In this document: positions 1-8,520 of the stretch, piece by piece
Layout: every line of letters starts with the position of its first letter
Numbering within the stretch: the first letter of the stretch is position 1
Origin: Streptomyces sp. NBC_01216
GTDB taxonomy: Bacteria > Actinomycetota > Actinomycetes > Streptomycetales > Streptomycetaceae
Assembly (NCBI RefSeq): GCF_035994945.1
Contig: NZ_CP108677.1
Span: forward strand, 3,348,001-3,412,000
DNA: 64,000 bases
Direction: 5' to 3'
Translations under genes and position numbers: made by a program
The notes under the pieces: model-generated
What the model saw: the letters and a program-made list of their open reading frames with translations, nothing else
Told to the model about the DNA's origin: nothing
The model's database searches: none

Positions 1-130
1 CGACGTGGGCGCCGAGGCCGCGACCGCCGTCGCCGAGGAGGCGGCACGACTCTCCTCCTGGGTCGGTGAGGTCCGCGTGACACCCCGCTTCCGGACGCCC
101 CTGGAAAGGGAGTTGACGGCCGGGCCGTGA
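1..130 (+). CDS. C-terminal end of a winged-helix DNA-binding protein (AlkZ/YcaQ-like), partial
   Basis: Only the last 42 codons are present; the reading frame enters from the left edge and stops with TGA at 128-130. The visible tail reads EEAARLSSWVGEVRV then TPRFRTPLEREL. That is how I remember the C-terminus of actinobacterial HTH_42 winged-helix proteins related to the AlkZ/YcaQ crosslink glycosylases ending. The N-terminus and any catalytic motif lie outside the window, so the family call rests on this short tail and is tentative. Confidence 0.45.
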   Translation, partial: DVGAEAATAVAEEAARLSSWVGEVRVTPRFRTPLERELTAGP

Positions 131-238
131 GCGTCGGGAGCGCCCGCGGGGGCGGCGGCGCGGTCCGGGGCCGGTCCGGCCGCCCGCCCCCGAGCCCCTA
201 GGCTGGAGGCCCGGACCGTGCAGACGGGGGAGCGGACA

Positions 239-2014
239 GTGCGTATAGAGCGGCACCGGGTCAGCGCGGCCAAGATCGCCGCGGCCCGCGAGGACTTCGT
301 CGGCAGGATCAACCGGCGGGTCCGTTCGATGTCGAGGGCCGGCCGGATGACCACGTACGAATGGTGGCTGCTCTCCGAGGAGTTCCTCGACTACCTCGCG
401 GCCCTGTCCGTCGAGGCACCCGACCTGCACACGCCGGAGGCCGAGACCGTCCTCAACGACGCCACCGAGGCCGCCGCCGGCGCCGTGGCGTTCGCCGCGT
501 ACTTCCCGCACGGCTCCTTCCAGGTGTTCCTCAACTACGTCGACTTCGGCATGGGTTACGAGCCGACGTCCGGCGCGAGCCCGGAATCCGTCACCGCCCA
601 GGACTGGCTCGACGCCTTCTGCCTGGCCGTCCTCGCGGGCAAGGCCGAATGGCACGGCGAGGCATTCCACTTCGCCCGCCGAAATCCCCAGCGGGGCCGC
701 ACCGGCGAGCCGTCAGCGGAACTCATCAGCGGCCTGATGGCGTACGTCATCGGAGACCTCGGCGACGAAGGCCAGAACTTCCCGCCCTCGGCGGAGGAGC
801 GACTCGCCGCCCTCGACGCCGCGCTCGCCCGTGTCCGGCACCGGGACGCCCACGCCGGCGCGGAGCCCGCCGACCACCCGCACCGTGTCGCGCTCCGCGC
901 GCTGCGGGGCCTGGCCGACGGAGACCGGGACGCCTTTCACACCGGACTGGCCGCGCTGCTCGTGCCGTACGGCGCGCGCTCCGGGCCCGCCGCCGAGCCG
1001 CGCAGTCTGCTGCCGCTCCTGCCGCTGGCGCTGGCCGCTCTCGCCTACCGCCGCGAGGGCTGGCAGCCCCGCGTCGACACCCCTTACCTGCCGCGGGCGC
1101 TGGTCACCGGTTTCGAGGACGCGGGGCCGCGGGTGGAGGAGTTCGGACGCAACCGGCGCGCGGACGCCGTCGCCGCGCTGGCGGCGGGGACCCTGACCGT
1201 CGACCGGCCCACGAGCCCGGCGCCCCACACCGCCGAGGGAGAAGCGTGGTTCGAACACCGCACACGGGAGCGGCTCACCCCGCACCAGGAGCCGCTCGGG
1301 CTCGGGCACCTCTCCGAGGCCCTGGACCACCAGGGCCTCCTCTTCCGCCGGCGGGCCCGGCGCGCCGCTGACGCGACGGACCTCCAGCTCGGGAACCTGC
1401 GGCTGGCCTCCCGGCTGGGCGCCGCCGTCTTCCGTACGGCGCTCGCCGCCCCCGGCACCGACGTGGAGGTCGTCGTCGACGGTGTCACCCTCACCTGCCA
1501 CGTCGCCTCCCCCGGCACGGACGCCGGCGCGAACGCCGGCCCCCACATCTGGCACACCGCGACCAACTTCGCCCTGATCACCGGCGCCCGCGAGGACCTC
1601 GCGCCGCTCGTCGTGGCGGGACCCGGCCGGCACGGAAGAGACTGCTCCGCCTTCGCGTCCTACCGCGCCGCCCTGCACGACTACCTGCGCGGCGCCGAAC
1701 CGGAGGCCGGCGCGGAGCGCGCCGTGCACGACAGCGGGAGGGCGAAGTCCTGGGGCTTCTTCCCGCCCCCGGCCGTCCTCTTCTCCCAGCTGGTCGAGGG
1801 CGACGAGGAGAGTTTCAACCTGGCCCTCCTGGACGCGCTGGAAGCGCACCGCGACCACTACGCGGTCGCCGACCGCGCCGACGACCCGGACGCCGCCGTC
1901 AACCTCGACATCCTGGCCCTGACCTGCCACGCCCGTCGGCGGGGCTGGTCGATCCGGGTCGCCTCCCCCTACCTGCCGCCCCGGCTGCTCGCCGCCGCCG
2001 TGCCGTTCGCCTGA
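239..2014 (+). CDS. Imm49-family immunity protein (orphan)
   Basis: A 591-residue soluble protein. The N-terminal block (RIERHRV, the stretch through TTYEWWLL, then FPHGSFQVFLNYV and KAEWHGEAFHFAR around residues 5-150) matches my memory of Streptomyces proteins annotated as immunity protein 49, which are predicted to neutralise polymorphic toxins. The second half repeats the same layout (two YRREGW/RRRGW...PYLP motifs near residues 275 and 575), suggesting an internal duplication. The GTG at 239 is preferred over the in-frame GTG at 218 because GGGGGAG at 226-232 sits 6 bases upstream. No toxin gene is visible beside it, so its partner is unknown. The stop codon is part of the insertion duplication of the hairpin element that follows. 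Confidence 0.65.
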   Translation: MRIERHRVSAAKIAAAREDFVGRINRRVRSMSRAGRMTTYEWWLLSEEFLDYLAALSVEAPDLHTPEAETVLNDATEAAAGAVAFAAYFPHGSFQVFLNYVDFGMGYEPTSGASPESVTAQDWLDAFCLAVLAGKAEWHGEAFHFARRNPQRGRTGEPSAELISGLMAYVIGDLGDEGQNFPPSAEERLAALDAALARVRHRDAHAGAEPADHPHRVALRALRGLADGDRDAFHTGLAALLVPYGARSGPAAEPRSLLPLLPLALAALAYRREGWQPRVDTPYLPRALVTGFEDAGPRVEEFGRNRRADAVAALAAGTLTVDRPTSPAPHTAEGEAWFEHRTRERLTPHQEPLGLGHLSEALDHQGLLFRRRARRAADATDLQLGNLRLASRLGAAVFRTALAAPGTDVEVVVDGVTLTCHVASPGTDAGANAGPHIWHTATNFALITGAREDLAPLVVAGPGRHGRDCSAFASYRAALHDYLRGAEPEAGAERAVHDSGRAKSWGFFPPPAVLFSQLVEGDEESFNLALLDALEAHRDHYAVADRADDPDAAVNLDILALTCHARRRGWSIRVASPYLPPRLLAAAVPFA

Positions 2015-2091
2015 GAGCCTGTCGGGTGGCCTCTGACCGGGCGGTCACGCCTGGCACGCACGCTGCCGGCCGAAGGCCACCCGACAGGCTC
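2015..2091. mobile_element. MITE-like 77-bp inverted-repeat element abutting a stop codon
   Basis: Perfect inverted arms GAGCCTGTCGGGTGGCCT (2015-2032) and its complement (2074-2091) enclose 41 bases. The unit is flanked by TGA at 2012-2014 and TGA at 2092-2094, i.e. a possible 3-bp target duplication in which the left copy is the stop codon of the preceding gene. It encodes nothing. It could equally act as a transcription terminator; the long loop and lack of a T-tract make a non-autonomous transposon relic at least as likely. Confidence 0.5.
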
Positions 2092-2266
2092 TGACGCGCC
2101 TCGCGCTCCCACCCCGCGCTCCCCCGCTCCCGTCCTCGCGGGCGTGGTTCCCGCGGGTGGATTCCCGGGGGAATTCACGCGTGTCCCGCGGGGTGCCGGG
2201 CATTCCGGCCCGGCTCCGGCGTCCCCTGGGAGGGCAGACCCCTCAGGACGACCGAAGGAGCAGCGC

Positions 2267-2677
2267 GTGAAGTACCTCGTCATGGTGCAGGGAGCCCAGG
2301 CCGACTACACGGCGATGACCGGCCAGGGCTCCGACACGAGCCCGGCGTGGAGCGAGCAGGAGCTGCGGGCGATGTTCGCGTTCATGCAGTCGGTCAACGA
2401 CGACCTCGCCGAGTCCGGCGAGCTGGTCGACGCCCAGGGACTCCTGGAGCCCGCCCGGACCCGCTTCGTGACCGCCGACCAGGACGGCCGTCCGGTGGTC
2501 GAGGACGCGCCTTACGGGGACGACGAGGAGGTGATCGCCGGGTACTGGGTGCTCGACTGCGAGAGCCTGGAGCGGGTCACCGAGATCGCCGCACGGGTGG
2601 CACAGTGCCCGCAGCCCGCCGCCGCGAGGATCCGCCCGGTGGTGATCCGGCCGATCGACAGCGGCGGCGAGGAGTGA
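2267..2677 (+). CDS. YciI/YCII-related (DGPF) domain protein
   Basis: A 136-residue protein starting MKYLVMVQGAQADY, the typical beta-strand opening of the YCII/DGPF family of small dimeric ferredoxin-like proteins often found beside sigma factors. Later features are a stretch around YGDDEEVIAGYWVLDCES and a C-terminal strand RIRPVVIRPI, as in that family. The start GTG at 2267 has GAAGGAG at 2254-2260. It stands alone between the hairpin element and a membrane protein gene, with no sigma factor beside it. Biochemical role of the family is poorly defined. Confidence 0.75.
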   Translation: MKYLVMVQGAQADYTAMTGQGSDTSPAWSEQELRAMFAFMQSVNDDLAESGELVDAQGLLEPARTRFVTADQDGRPVVEDAPYGDDEEVIAGYWVLDCESLERVTEIAARVAQCPQPAAARIRPVVIRPIDSGGEE

Positions 2678-2925
2678 CGGCCCGGAGGAGGGACCTGACG
2701 GTCGGGGGGGCCGCCGGTCCCGCGCGGCCTGCCGACGTGACGCGTCCCGCGCCGCCGCGCGTGCGTCATCCGTCCGCTGTCCAGGCAGATTTGATGCCGG
2801 CGACCGCTGACGGCCCGGTCCGGCCCACCCGTCAGGGAGCGAAATCCGGGGGAAGGCCCACGGCTCCGTGTGAAAGGCTCCGTTGGCTCTGTCGACCCTG
2901 ACGGGGCAAGGGGAGGGAACAGCAA

Positions 2926-3846
2926 GTGGAACCCACGGAGTACGTCGCTCGGCTGCGCGCGCAGGCGAGCGATCCGGGTATCGAGGAGGCGCTGCGCCGC
3001 GACCGGACCGTACGGCGCCGCACGTTCGCGCTGGCGGCCGGTGCGGGCGTACTGCTCCTGGCCGGATTCGGCTTCTGGCTGAGCGATGTGACGGGGGAGC
3101 GGCCGCCGTACGAGCCGTACGCCCCGCGGGCGCTCCGCGAGGAGCTCTGGCCCCCGGAGTGGCCGTATTCGGTCGACATGCCGTTCCGGGGCTCGCCCGC
3201 GGGCGGCTGGGCGGACGGGGCCGACGGGATCTACGTCCCCGCGGCCATGCCGTCCGGCGGGCTCACCGCCGAGAACGTGACCGCCGTGTTGGAGGATGTG
3301 AGGACGCTGCTCGCCGAGACCAACGTCTCGGAGCGGACCCTCGTCGGCGCTGAGCCCGCGACGGCGCTCGCGCTGCTCGATCCGAGCGGGATCGACGACG
3401 CCGTACGCGAGGACATGGTCACCCGCTTCGATCCCGAAGAGGTGTATCCGCACGAGACCGGAGTCAGGACACGGGGCATGATGACCTACGAGGTCTCGTC
3501 GGCGGGCGAGCTGGTGGTGCACGCCGACTACACCTTCGTCTACCCGCTGGTGCGGGCCGGACAGGGCCACGAGGTGCTCCCGGGCGTCCCCGAGGTGGCA
3601 CGGATCGCCGTACGGCGCCGGATGACGTTGACGTCGAGGGACGGGAAGCTCGTCCTGGGTGACTACGCGAGCGAGGTAGGCAACCACGACTGCTCGGCGC
3701 CGAAGGACGGATACCTCCATCCGCTCTTCGCCGAGGGACGGTGGAAGGCAGCCCAGGCGGCCAAGGGGAACCTCGTCGACCCGTACGACGAGAAGCGGGT
3801 CCTCCCGGCCGGCCCCGGGCACTGCGTCACCCCGGCCTGGACCTGA
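2926..3846 (+). CDS. single-pass membrane-anchored protein of unknown function
   Basis: A 306-residue protein. Residues 1-28 are charged and cytoplasmic in character, residues about 30-47 (RTFALAAGAGVLLLAGFGFWL) form one membrane segment, and the remaining 255 residues would be extracellular. The exposed part has two cysteines (in HDCSAP and GHCVTP near the C-terminus) that could form a disulfide. The GTG start at 2926 follows a purine-rich GGGGAGGGAAC tract. The 248 bases upstream hold no gene. I do not recognise a functional domain; conserved Streptomyces proteins of this shape exist but are uncharacterised. Confidence 0.6.
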   Translation: MEPTEYVARLRAQASDPGIEEALRRDRTVRRRTFALAAGAGVLLLAGFGFWLSDVTGERPPYEPYAPRALREELWPPEWPYSVDMPFRGSPAGGWADGADGIYVPAAMPSGGLTAENVTAVLEDVRTLLAETNVSERTLVGAEPATALALLDPSGIDDAVREDMVTRFDPEEVYPHETGVRTRGMMTYEVSSAGELVVHADYTFVYPLVRAGQGHEVLPGVPEVARIAVRRRMTLTSRDGKLVLGDYASEVGNHDCSAPKDGYLHPLFAEGRWKAAQAAKGNLVDPYDEKRVLPAGPGHCVTPAWT

Positions 3847-3971
3847 CACCCTCGCCGTGGAAGGCCGGGCCGCTCCGTGTGACGGCCGAGAACGTCACCG
3901 CGGCTGACGGATCAGCTGTCGGTGCGGACGGCTGAGGGGGAGCCGCCCGCACCTGATGCAATTCACGGCAC

Positions 3972-3999
3972 TTGGAACCGGATAGCGCTCCGTTATGCT
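3972..3999 (+). promoter_or_regulatory. likely vegetative promoter of the TetR gene
   Basis: TTGGAA at 3972-3977 and TATGCT at 3994-3999 are separated by 16 bases, a good fit to the HrdB-type consensus. Transcription would begin near 4006, which excludes the upstream in-frame ATG at 3995 as the start and supports ATG 4049. Confidence 0.5.
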
Positions 4000-4048
4000 C
4001 GGTTCAGAGGCGCGCCGAGCAGGCGGGAACGAAGGGCCGGCGGACACG

Positions 4049-4744
4049 ATGAACGCGAGGGACGTCCGGGAGAGCGGTACGGGCCGCGCGCGGGGACGAC
4101 CCGCGCCGCCTGCCGGACCGGCCCCGCCCGGCCCCGCCCCCGGTGTCCCGGTGCTGGGCCTGCTGCCCGCCGAGGGCACTCCGGGTCCCGAGCGGGCCGA
4201 CGCCGCGCGCAACCGGCGCAGGATCCTCGACGCCGCCGCCCGGCTCGTCGCCGAGGTCGGCCCCGACGCCGTCACCATGAACCAGGTCGCCCAGGCCGGC
4301 GGCATCGGAGTCGGCACGGTCTACCGCCGGTTCGGCGACGTGTCCCAGCTCCTGTGGGCGCTCCTGGACGACCGGGAGCGGCAGTTCCAGGAGGCGTACC
4401 TGAGCGGGCCGCCGCCGCTCGGCCCCGGCGCCCCCGCCGTCGAACGGCTGTCCGCCTTCGTCGACGCGCTCGTCGACCGCGTCCTCGAACAGCGCGAACT
4501 CCTGCTCGCCGCGCAGACGGCGGCTCCGAGCGCCCGCTACACGAGCGGCGCGTACCTGGCGATGCACACGCATGTGTCGCTGCTGATCGCCCAGGTCCGC
4601 CCGGGGGCGAACGGCGCGCTCCTCGGGCACCTGCTCCTCGCTCCGTTCTCACCGAGCCTGATGCACCACCTGTCGACGGAGCGGGACCTGTCCTCGGAGG
4701 ATCTCAAGGCGGGCATGCGGGACCTGCTGGGCTTCGAGGACTGA
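4049..4744 (+). CDS. TetR-family transcriptional regulator
   Basis: A 231-residue regulator. After a Pro/Gly-rich N-terminal extension of about 45 residues comes the helix-turn-helix: RRRILDAAARLVAEVG, then VTMNQVAQAGGIGVGTVYRRFGD. This is the TetR DNA-binding pattern. The remaining helical region (ERLSAFVDALVDRVLEQRELL) is the ligand/dimer domain. The start was placed at ATG 4049 because a promoter -10 box covers the upstream ATG at 3995. No divergent target gene is adjacent; the hydrolase gene 164 bases downstream on the same strand is one possible target. Ligand unknown. Confidence 0.85.
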   Translation: MNARDVRESGTGRARGRPAPPAGPAPPGPAPGVPVLGLLPAEGTPGPERADAARNRRRILDAAARLVAEVGPDAVTMNQVAQAGGIGVGTVYRRFGDVSQLLWALLDDRERQFQEAYLSGPPPLGPGAPAVERLSAFVDALVDRVLEQRELLLAAQTAAPSARYTSGAYLAMHTHVSLLIAQVRPGANGALLGHLLLAPFSPSLMHHLSTERDLSSEDLKAGMRDLLGFED

Positions 4745-4907
4745 GTCCGGGGGCCGGGCATCGGGGGCCGGGCCACGCCGGAAGGGCTCCGTCGCCCCGT
4801 CCGGGCCCGCTCCCGCCAGGCCGTCGGTGCGGCGCCTTGTCCGGGTGCACCGTCCACCCGCTGGAACCGCCCTGGACCGGACCGGTGTCCGGGCGCACGA
4901 TCACGCC

Positions 4908-5483
4908 ATGAACACGTACCTGATCCTGCACGGCTACCAGAACCACCGGCCCGCGGGGCACTGGCAGCACTGGCTCGCCGGGCAGCTCGCCGAGCGCGGC
5001 CACGAGGTCCGCTATCCACAGCTGCCCGAGCCCGACGCGCCCGTCCTCGAAGAGTGGCTGGCGGCGCTCCGGGAGCATCTCGGCCGCTCCGCGGGCGGCG
5101 GCCGGCCCGTCGTCCTGGCACACAGCCTCTCCGTCCTGCTCTGGCTGCGCGCCGCCGCGCTCGCCCCGGACGCCGTCGACGTCGAACGGGTGCTGCTGGT
5201 CGCCCCGCCCTCCCCCGCCGTCACCGCCTCGATCCCGGAGATCGCCGCCTTCGCCGACGGGCTCGACCTCGGCGTCCGGCTGAAGGCCCCCACCCGGCTC
5301 GTCTACGGGGACGGCGACCCGTACTGCCCCGAGGGAGCCGACGGGCACTACGGCGTCCCGCTCGGGCTGGACAGCGACCGCGTCCCCGCCGGTGCCCATC
5401 TGAATCCGGACTCCGGCTACGGCCCGTGGCCCGCGGTGCTGGAGTGGTGCGAGGACCCGGCGGTACGGCTGAGCGCCCGCTGA
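4908..5483 (+). CDS. RBBP9/YdeN-family alpha/beta hydrolase
   Basis: A 191-residue serine hydrolase of the small RBBP9/YdeN family. The opening MNTYLILHGYQNH contains the oxyanion-side HGY. The nucleophile elbow is VVLAHSLSVLLWL (Ser in AHSLS near residue 68). An Asp in VYGDGDPYCP and a late His in AGAHLNPDSGYGPWP complete the expected triad; GxxNxxSGxGxWP is characteristic of this family. Substrate is unknown. It follows the TetR gene in the same direction but with a long gap, so a shared transcript is uncertain. Confidence 0.85.
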   Translation: MNTYLILHGYQNHRPAGHWQHWLAGQLAERGHEVRYPQLPEPDAPVLEEWLAALREHLGRSAGGGRPVVLAHSLSVLLWLRAAALAPDAVDVERVLLVAPPSPAVTASIPEIAAFADGLDLGVRLKAPTRLVYGDGDPYCPEGADGHYGVPLGLDSDRVPAGAHLNPDSGYGPWPAVLEWCEDPAVRLSAR

Positions 5484-5557
5484 GCCTCCGGGCAGGGCGC
5501 CGCTCCCGGGGACCTCCAGCCCGTGCGAGGGGCGGCCGGGCGCGGGATGATCGGAGG

Positions 5558-6148
5558 ATGACCGAGATCCATCTGGCGCAGCAGGCCGAGGCGGACGAAC
5601 TCCTCGGCCGCAGTCCGCTTGCCGCGCTGGTCGGCATGCTGCTCGACCAGCAGGTTCCCATGGAGTGGGCGTTCTCCGGGCCGTACACCATCGCCCAGCG
5701 GCTAGGGGGTGACGACCTCGACGCGCACGAGATCGCCGCGCACGATCCGGACGCCTTCGCCGCGTTGCTGTCGGCGAAGCCGGCGGTGCACCGCTACCCC
5801 GGTTCCATGGCGAAACGGATCCAGCAGCTCTGCCGGTTCCTGGTGGACGAGTACGGCGGCGAGGCGGAGGCCGTCTGGGCGGACGCGGCCTCCGGCGAGG
5901 ACCTGCTGGAGCGGCTGCTCGCCCTGCCCGGCTTCGGGAAGCAGAAGGCGCAGATCTTCCTCGCCCTGCTCGGGAAGCAGTACGGCGTGCGGCCCCGGGG
6001 CTGGCGGGAGGCGGCCGGCTCCTACGGCGACTCCGGGGCGTACCGCTCCGCCGCCGACATCACGGGCCCGGAGTCGCTGGCGAAGGTCCGTGCTTTCAAG
6101 CAGGAGGCGAAGCGGGCCACAAAAGCAGCCAAATCTGCAGGGAATTGA
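5558..6148 (+). CDS. HhH-GPD-type base-excision DNA repair protein
   Basis: A 196-residue member of the helix-hairpin-helix/GPD glycosylase group that removes damaged bases. The signature helix-hairpin-helix is LLERLLALPGFGKQKAQIFL (residues about 110-130). The N-terminal MTEIHLAQQAEADELLGRSP and LVGMLLDQQVPMEWAF are characteristic of the actinobacterial short subfamily. The catalytic Asp normally found after the hairpin is not obvious in the GWREAAGSYG segment, so activity on a given lesion cannot be claimed. The sequence CGGAGG directly abuts the ATG at 5558, which is unusually close for a ribosome-binding site. Confidence 0.85.
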   Translation: MTEIHLAQQAEADELLGRSPLAALVGMLLDQQVPMEWAFSGPYTIAQRLGGDDLDAHEIAAHDPDAFAALLSAKPAVHRYPGSMAKRIQQLCRFLVDEYGGEAEAVWADAASGEDLLERLLALPGFGKQKAQIFLALLGKQYGVRPRGWREAAGSYGDSGAYRSAADITGPESLAKVRAFKQEAKRATKAAKSAGN

Positions 6149-6262
6149 TCGCTCCGCATGCCAATCCTGCTAAATGTGACATGAATTGTGGCGGATCTGT
6201 TCACAGGAGGCCCCAGAGATCGCTAACTTCCCTTCAACCTCGTTCGCCCGGGAAGGACCTCT

Positions 6263-7822
6263 GTGAACGCATCCCATCGCAGAGCCGCGGCCACTCTGGC
6301 CGCAGCCGCACTCGCGACCCCGCTCCTGCTGGCCGCCGCTTCCCCTGCCACCGCCAAGGCCGACCCAGCGGCCGCACCGGCCAGGGACGCCGCGAAACTG
6401 GCCAAGAAGCTGGTACGCAAGACGTCCGCCGAGGACGCCTACAAGCACCTCCAGAAGTTCCAGGCGATAGCCGACTCGGCCGGCGGCCATCGCGCGGCCG
6501 GCTCCCTGGGACACGACGCCTCCGCGGCGTACGTGTACCAGCAGCTCAAGAAGGCCGGCTACAACGTCGAGTACCAGAAGTTCGACTTCATGTACACGGA
6601 GACGCAGGCCGAGAAGCTCTCCGTGGTCTCGCCCGAACCGCGCGCCATCGAGATCAAGGCGATGACGTACACCAAGTCGACGCCGGTCGGCGGCATCAAG
6701 GCCGACCTCGCCGCCGTCCCGGTGGACGCCGACGGCACGACCGGCTGTGAGCCCGGCGACTTCACGTCCGGGACCTTCACCGGCAAGGTCGCGCTCATCA
6801 AGCGCGGTGGCTGTACCTTCGCCGCCAAGCAGCAGAACGCCGCCGCGGCGGGCGCCGTCGGCGCGATCATCTACAACAACACGGAGGGCGCGCTCTCCGG
6901 CACCCTCGGCGACCCGGCCTCCGGCAAGATACCGACCGGCGGTGTCACCCTGGCCGAGGGCGAGAAGCTCGCCGCCTCGCTGGCCGGCGGCCCGGTGAAC
7001 GTCTCCCTCGAGATCCGCCAGATCCAGGAGAAGCGTTCCACCAACAACGTCATCGCGGAGACCAAGGCCGGCAACGCGGCCAACACCGTGATGCTCGGCT
7101 CCCACCTCGACTCCGTGACAGCCGGTCCCGGCATCAACGACAACGGCTCCGGCTCGGCGGGGCTGCTCCAGACCGCCCTGGAGCTCGCCAAGTCGAAGGC
7201 CAAGGTCCGCAACAAGGTCCGCTTCGCCTGGTGGTCCGCCGAGGAGAACGGCCTGCTCGGCTCCGAGCACTACGTGGCCGAGATGAGCGAGCTCGACAAG
7301 AAGGAAGTCAAGCTCTACCTCAACTTCGACATGATCGCCTCGCCGAACTACGGCCTGTTCGTCTACGACGGCGACGACTCGGACGCGACCGGCGCGGGCC
7401 CCGGCCCGCAGGGTTCGGCGCAACTCGAGCGTGACATCACCGACTTCATGGACAAGCAGGGCCACCCGCACGAGGGCACGGACTTCACCGGTCGCTCGGA
7501 CTACGGCCCGTTCATCGAGGTCGGCATCCCGTCGGGCGGCACGTTCACCGGCGCCGAGGGCATCAAGACCCCGGCCCAGGCGGCCAAGTTCGGCGGCACC
7601 GCGGGCGTCGCCTACGACGTGAACTACCACGCGGCCGGCGACGACCTGTCGAACATCGACATGACGGCCTTCGACGTCAACATCGACGTCATCGCCAACG
7701 CCGTGGGCACCTACGCCCACGACATCAGCTCCCTGCGCAAGCCGGTCGTCTCCACCCCGACCACCGGCGACGCGGGCAGCGGCGGCGGCCTGCACGACGA
7801 CCACCACGAGGTCACCGAGTAG
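6263..7822 (+). CDS. secreted M28-family zinc aminopeptidase with PA domain
   Basis: A 519-residue exported metallopeptidase. Residues 1-33 form a signal peptide (twin Arg after MNASH, hydrophobic Ala-rich core, ATAKA cleavage region). A protease-associated (PA) domain spans about 135-250 (GKVALIKRGGCTFAAKQ). The catalytic M28 domain follows, with zinc and catalytic residues His281 and Asp283 (GSHLDS), Asp293 (NDNGSG), Glu327-Glu328 (AEENGLLGS), Asp356 (NFDMIAS) and His456 (NYHAAGDD). This resembles the Streptomyces griseus aminopeptidase family plus PA. The tail ends in a His/Asp-rich HDDHHEVTE. The GTG start at 6263 has GGAAGGA upstream, and a strong hairpin terminator follows. Confidence 0.92.
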   Translation: MNASHRRAAATLAAAALATPLLLAAASPATAKADPAAAPARDAAKLAKKLVRKTSAEDAYKHLQKFQAIADSAGGHRAAGSLGHDASAAYVYQQLKKAGYNVEYQKFDFMYTETQAEKLSVVSPEPRAIEIKAMTYTKSTPVGGIKADLAAVPVDADGTTGCEPGDFTSGTFTGKVALIKRGGCTFAAKQQNAAAAGAVGAIIYNNTEGALSGTLGDPASGKIPTGGVTLAEGEKLAASLAGGPVNVSLEIRQIQEKRSTNNVIAETKAGNAANTVMLGSHLDSVTAGPGINDNGSGSAGLLQTALELAKSKAKVRNKVRFAWWSAEENGLLGSEHYVAEMSELDKKEVKLYLNFDMIASPNYGLFVYDGDDSDATGAGPGPQGSAQLERDITDFMDKQGHPHEGTDFTGRSDYGPFIEVGIPSGGTFTGAEGIKTPAQAAKFGGTAGVAYDVNYHAAGDDLSNIDMTAFDVNIDVIANAVGTYAHDISSLRKPVVSTPTTGDAGSGGGLHDDHHEVTE

Positions 7823-7846
7823 ACGGCGGCCCGCACCACGGTCTCA

Positions 7847-7876
7847 GGTGGGCCCCGGGGCGACCCGGGGCCCACC
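7847..7876 (+). terminator. intrinsic terminator after the M28 peptidase
   Basis: A perfect 13-bp stem (7847-7859 with 7864-7876) closed by a GCGA tetraloop, 24 bases after the stop codon. There is no T-tract, as is usual in Streptomyces. Confidence 0.8.
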
Positions 7877-8106
7877 CGCGTGGTCGGGACCCGTCCCCCG
7901 CCTCACGGCAGCGCCCCCGGATCGAGTGCCGGACCGGTGAACGCGCGGCCGGCGGCGATCTCCCCGACGGCCCCTCCGGAGGGCCTCCCGGAGCGGCCGG
8001 AGGCCGCTCGCCCACACTCATCGCAGGACCCCGATTCCGGATCTGGGACAGTTTGCCCCGGCATCGCACCGCGCCCGCTTGGCTGCGCCGGGAGCCACTC
8101 GCCCGG

Positions 8107-8112
8107 TAGGCT
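8107..8112 (+). promoter_or_regulatory. -10 element consistent with a leaderless transcript
   Basis: TAGGCT lies 6 bases before the GTG at 8119, so transcription would start at or near the initiation codon. No convincing -35 box is seen at the usual distance (TTGGCT at 8079 is 22 bases away), so this is only a candidate. Confidence 0.35.
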
Positions 8113-8118
8113 CTCCGT

Positions 8119-8415
8119 GTGATCTTCAAGCGCATCGGAAACGGCCGGCCGTATCCCGACCACGGCCGGGAAAGCACCCGGCAGTGGGCGGACGTGGCAC
8201 CGCGCCCGGTCCGCCTCGATCAGCTGGTGACCACCAAGGGCCAGCTGGACCTGGAGACGCTGCTCGCCGAGGACTCGACCTTCTACGGCGACCTCTTCGC
8301 GCACGTCGTGAAGTGGCGCGGCGACCTCTACCTCGAGGACGGACTGCACCGCGCCGTGCGCGCGGCCCTCCAGCAGCGCCAGGTGCTGCACGCCCGCGTG
8401 CTCGAAATGGACTGA
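8119..8415 (+). CDS. VapB-like small protein without a toxin neighbour
   Basis: A 98-residue protein, highly conserved in Streptomyces as I recall it (MIFKRIGNGRPYPDHGREST, then RPVRLDQLVTTKGQLDLETL, ending LHRAVRAALQQRQVLHARVLEMD). Automated annotation often calls it a VapB-family antitoxin. There is no PIN-domain VapC or other toxin gene next to it on either strand, so a toxin-antitoxin role is not supported here. The start is fixed by the frame, because GTG at 8117 reads straight into a stop. A -10-like TAGGCT just upstream suggests leaderless translation. Confidence 0.7.
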   Translation: MIFKRIGNGRPYPDHGRESTRQWADVAPRPVRLDQLVTTKGQLDLETLLAEDSTFYGDLFAHVVKWRGDLYLEDGLHRAVRAALQQRQVLHARVLEMD

Positions 8416-8508
8416 CAGCCTCCGCCGTTCTGACCCTTTCGGGGTTTCTGCCCGTCCATCCGGACGCGATCACATGATCGTCAAGTATCCAACGCCGACG
8501 GGCGGCAT

Positions 8509-8514
8509 TACGCT
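8509..8514 (+). promoter_or_regulatory. -10 element of the LytR-C gene, likely leaderless
   Basis: TACGCT ends 6 bases before ATG 8521, putting the transcription start at about the A of the ATG. No strong -35 box is present, so support is modest. Confidence 0.35.
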
Positions 8515-8520
8515 GCGTTC

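Noticed and set aside
8119..8415. Toxin-antitoxin locus.
   Set aside because: No toxin candidate lies next to the VapB-like gene on either strand.
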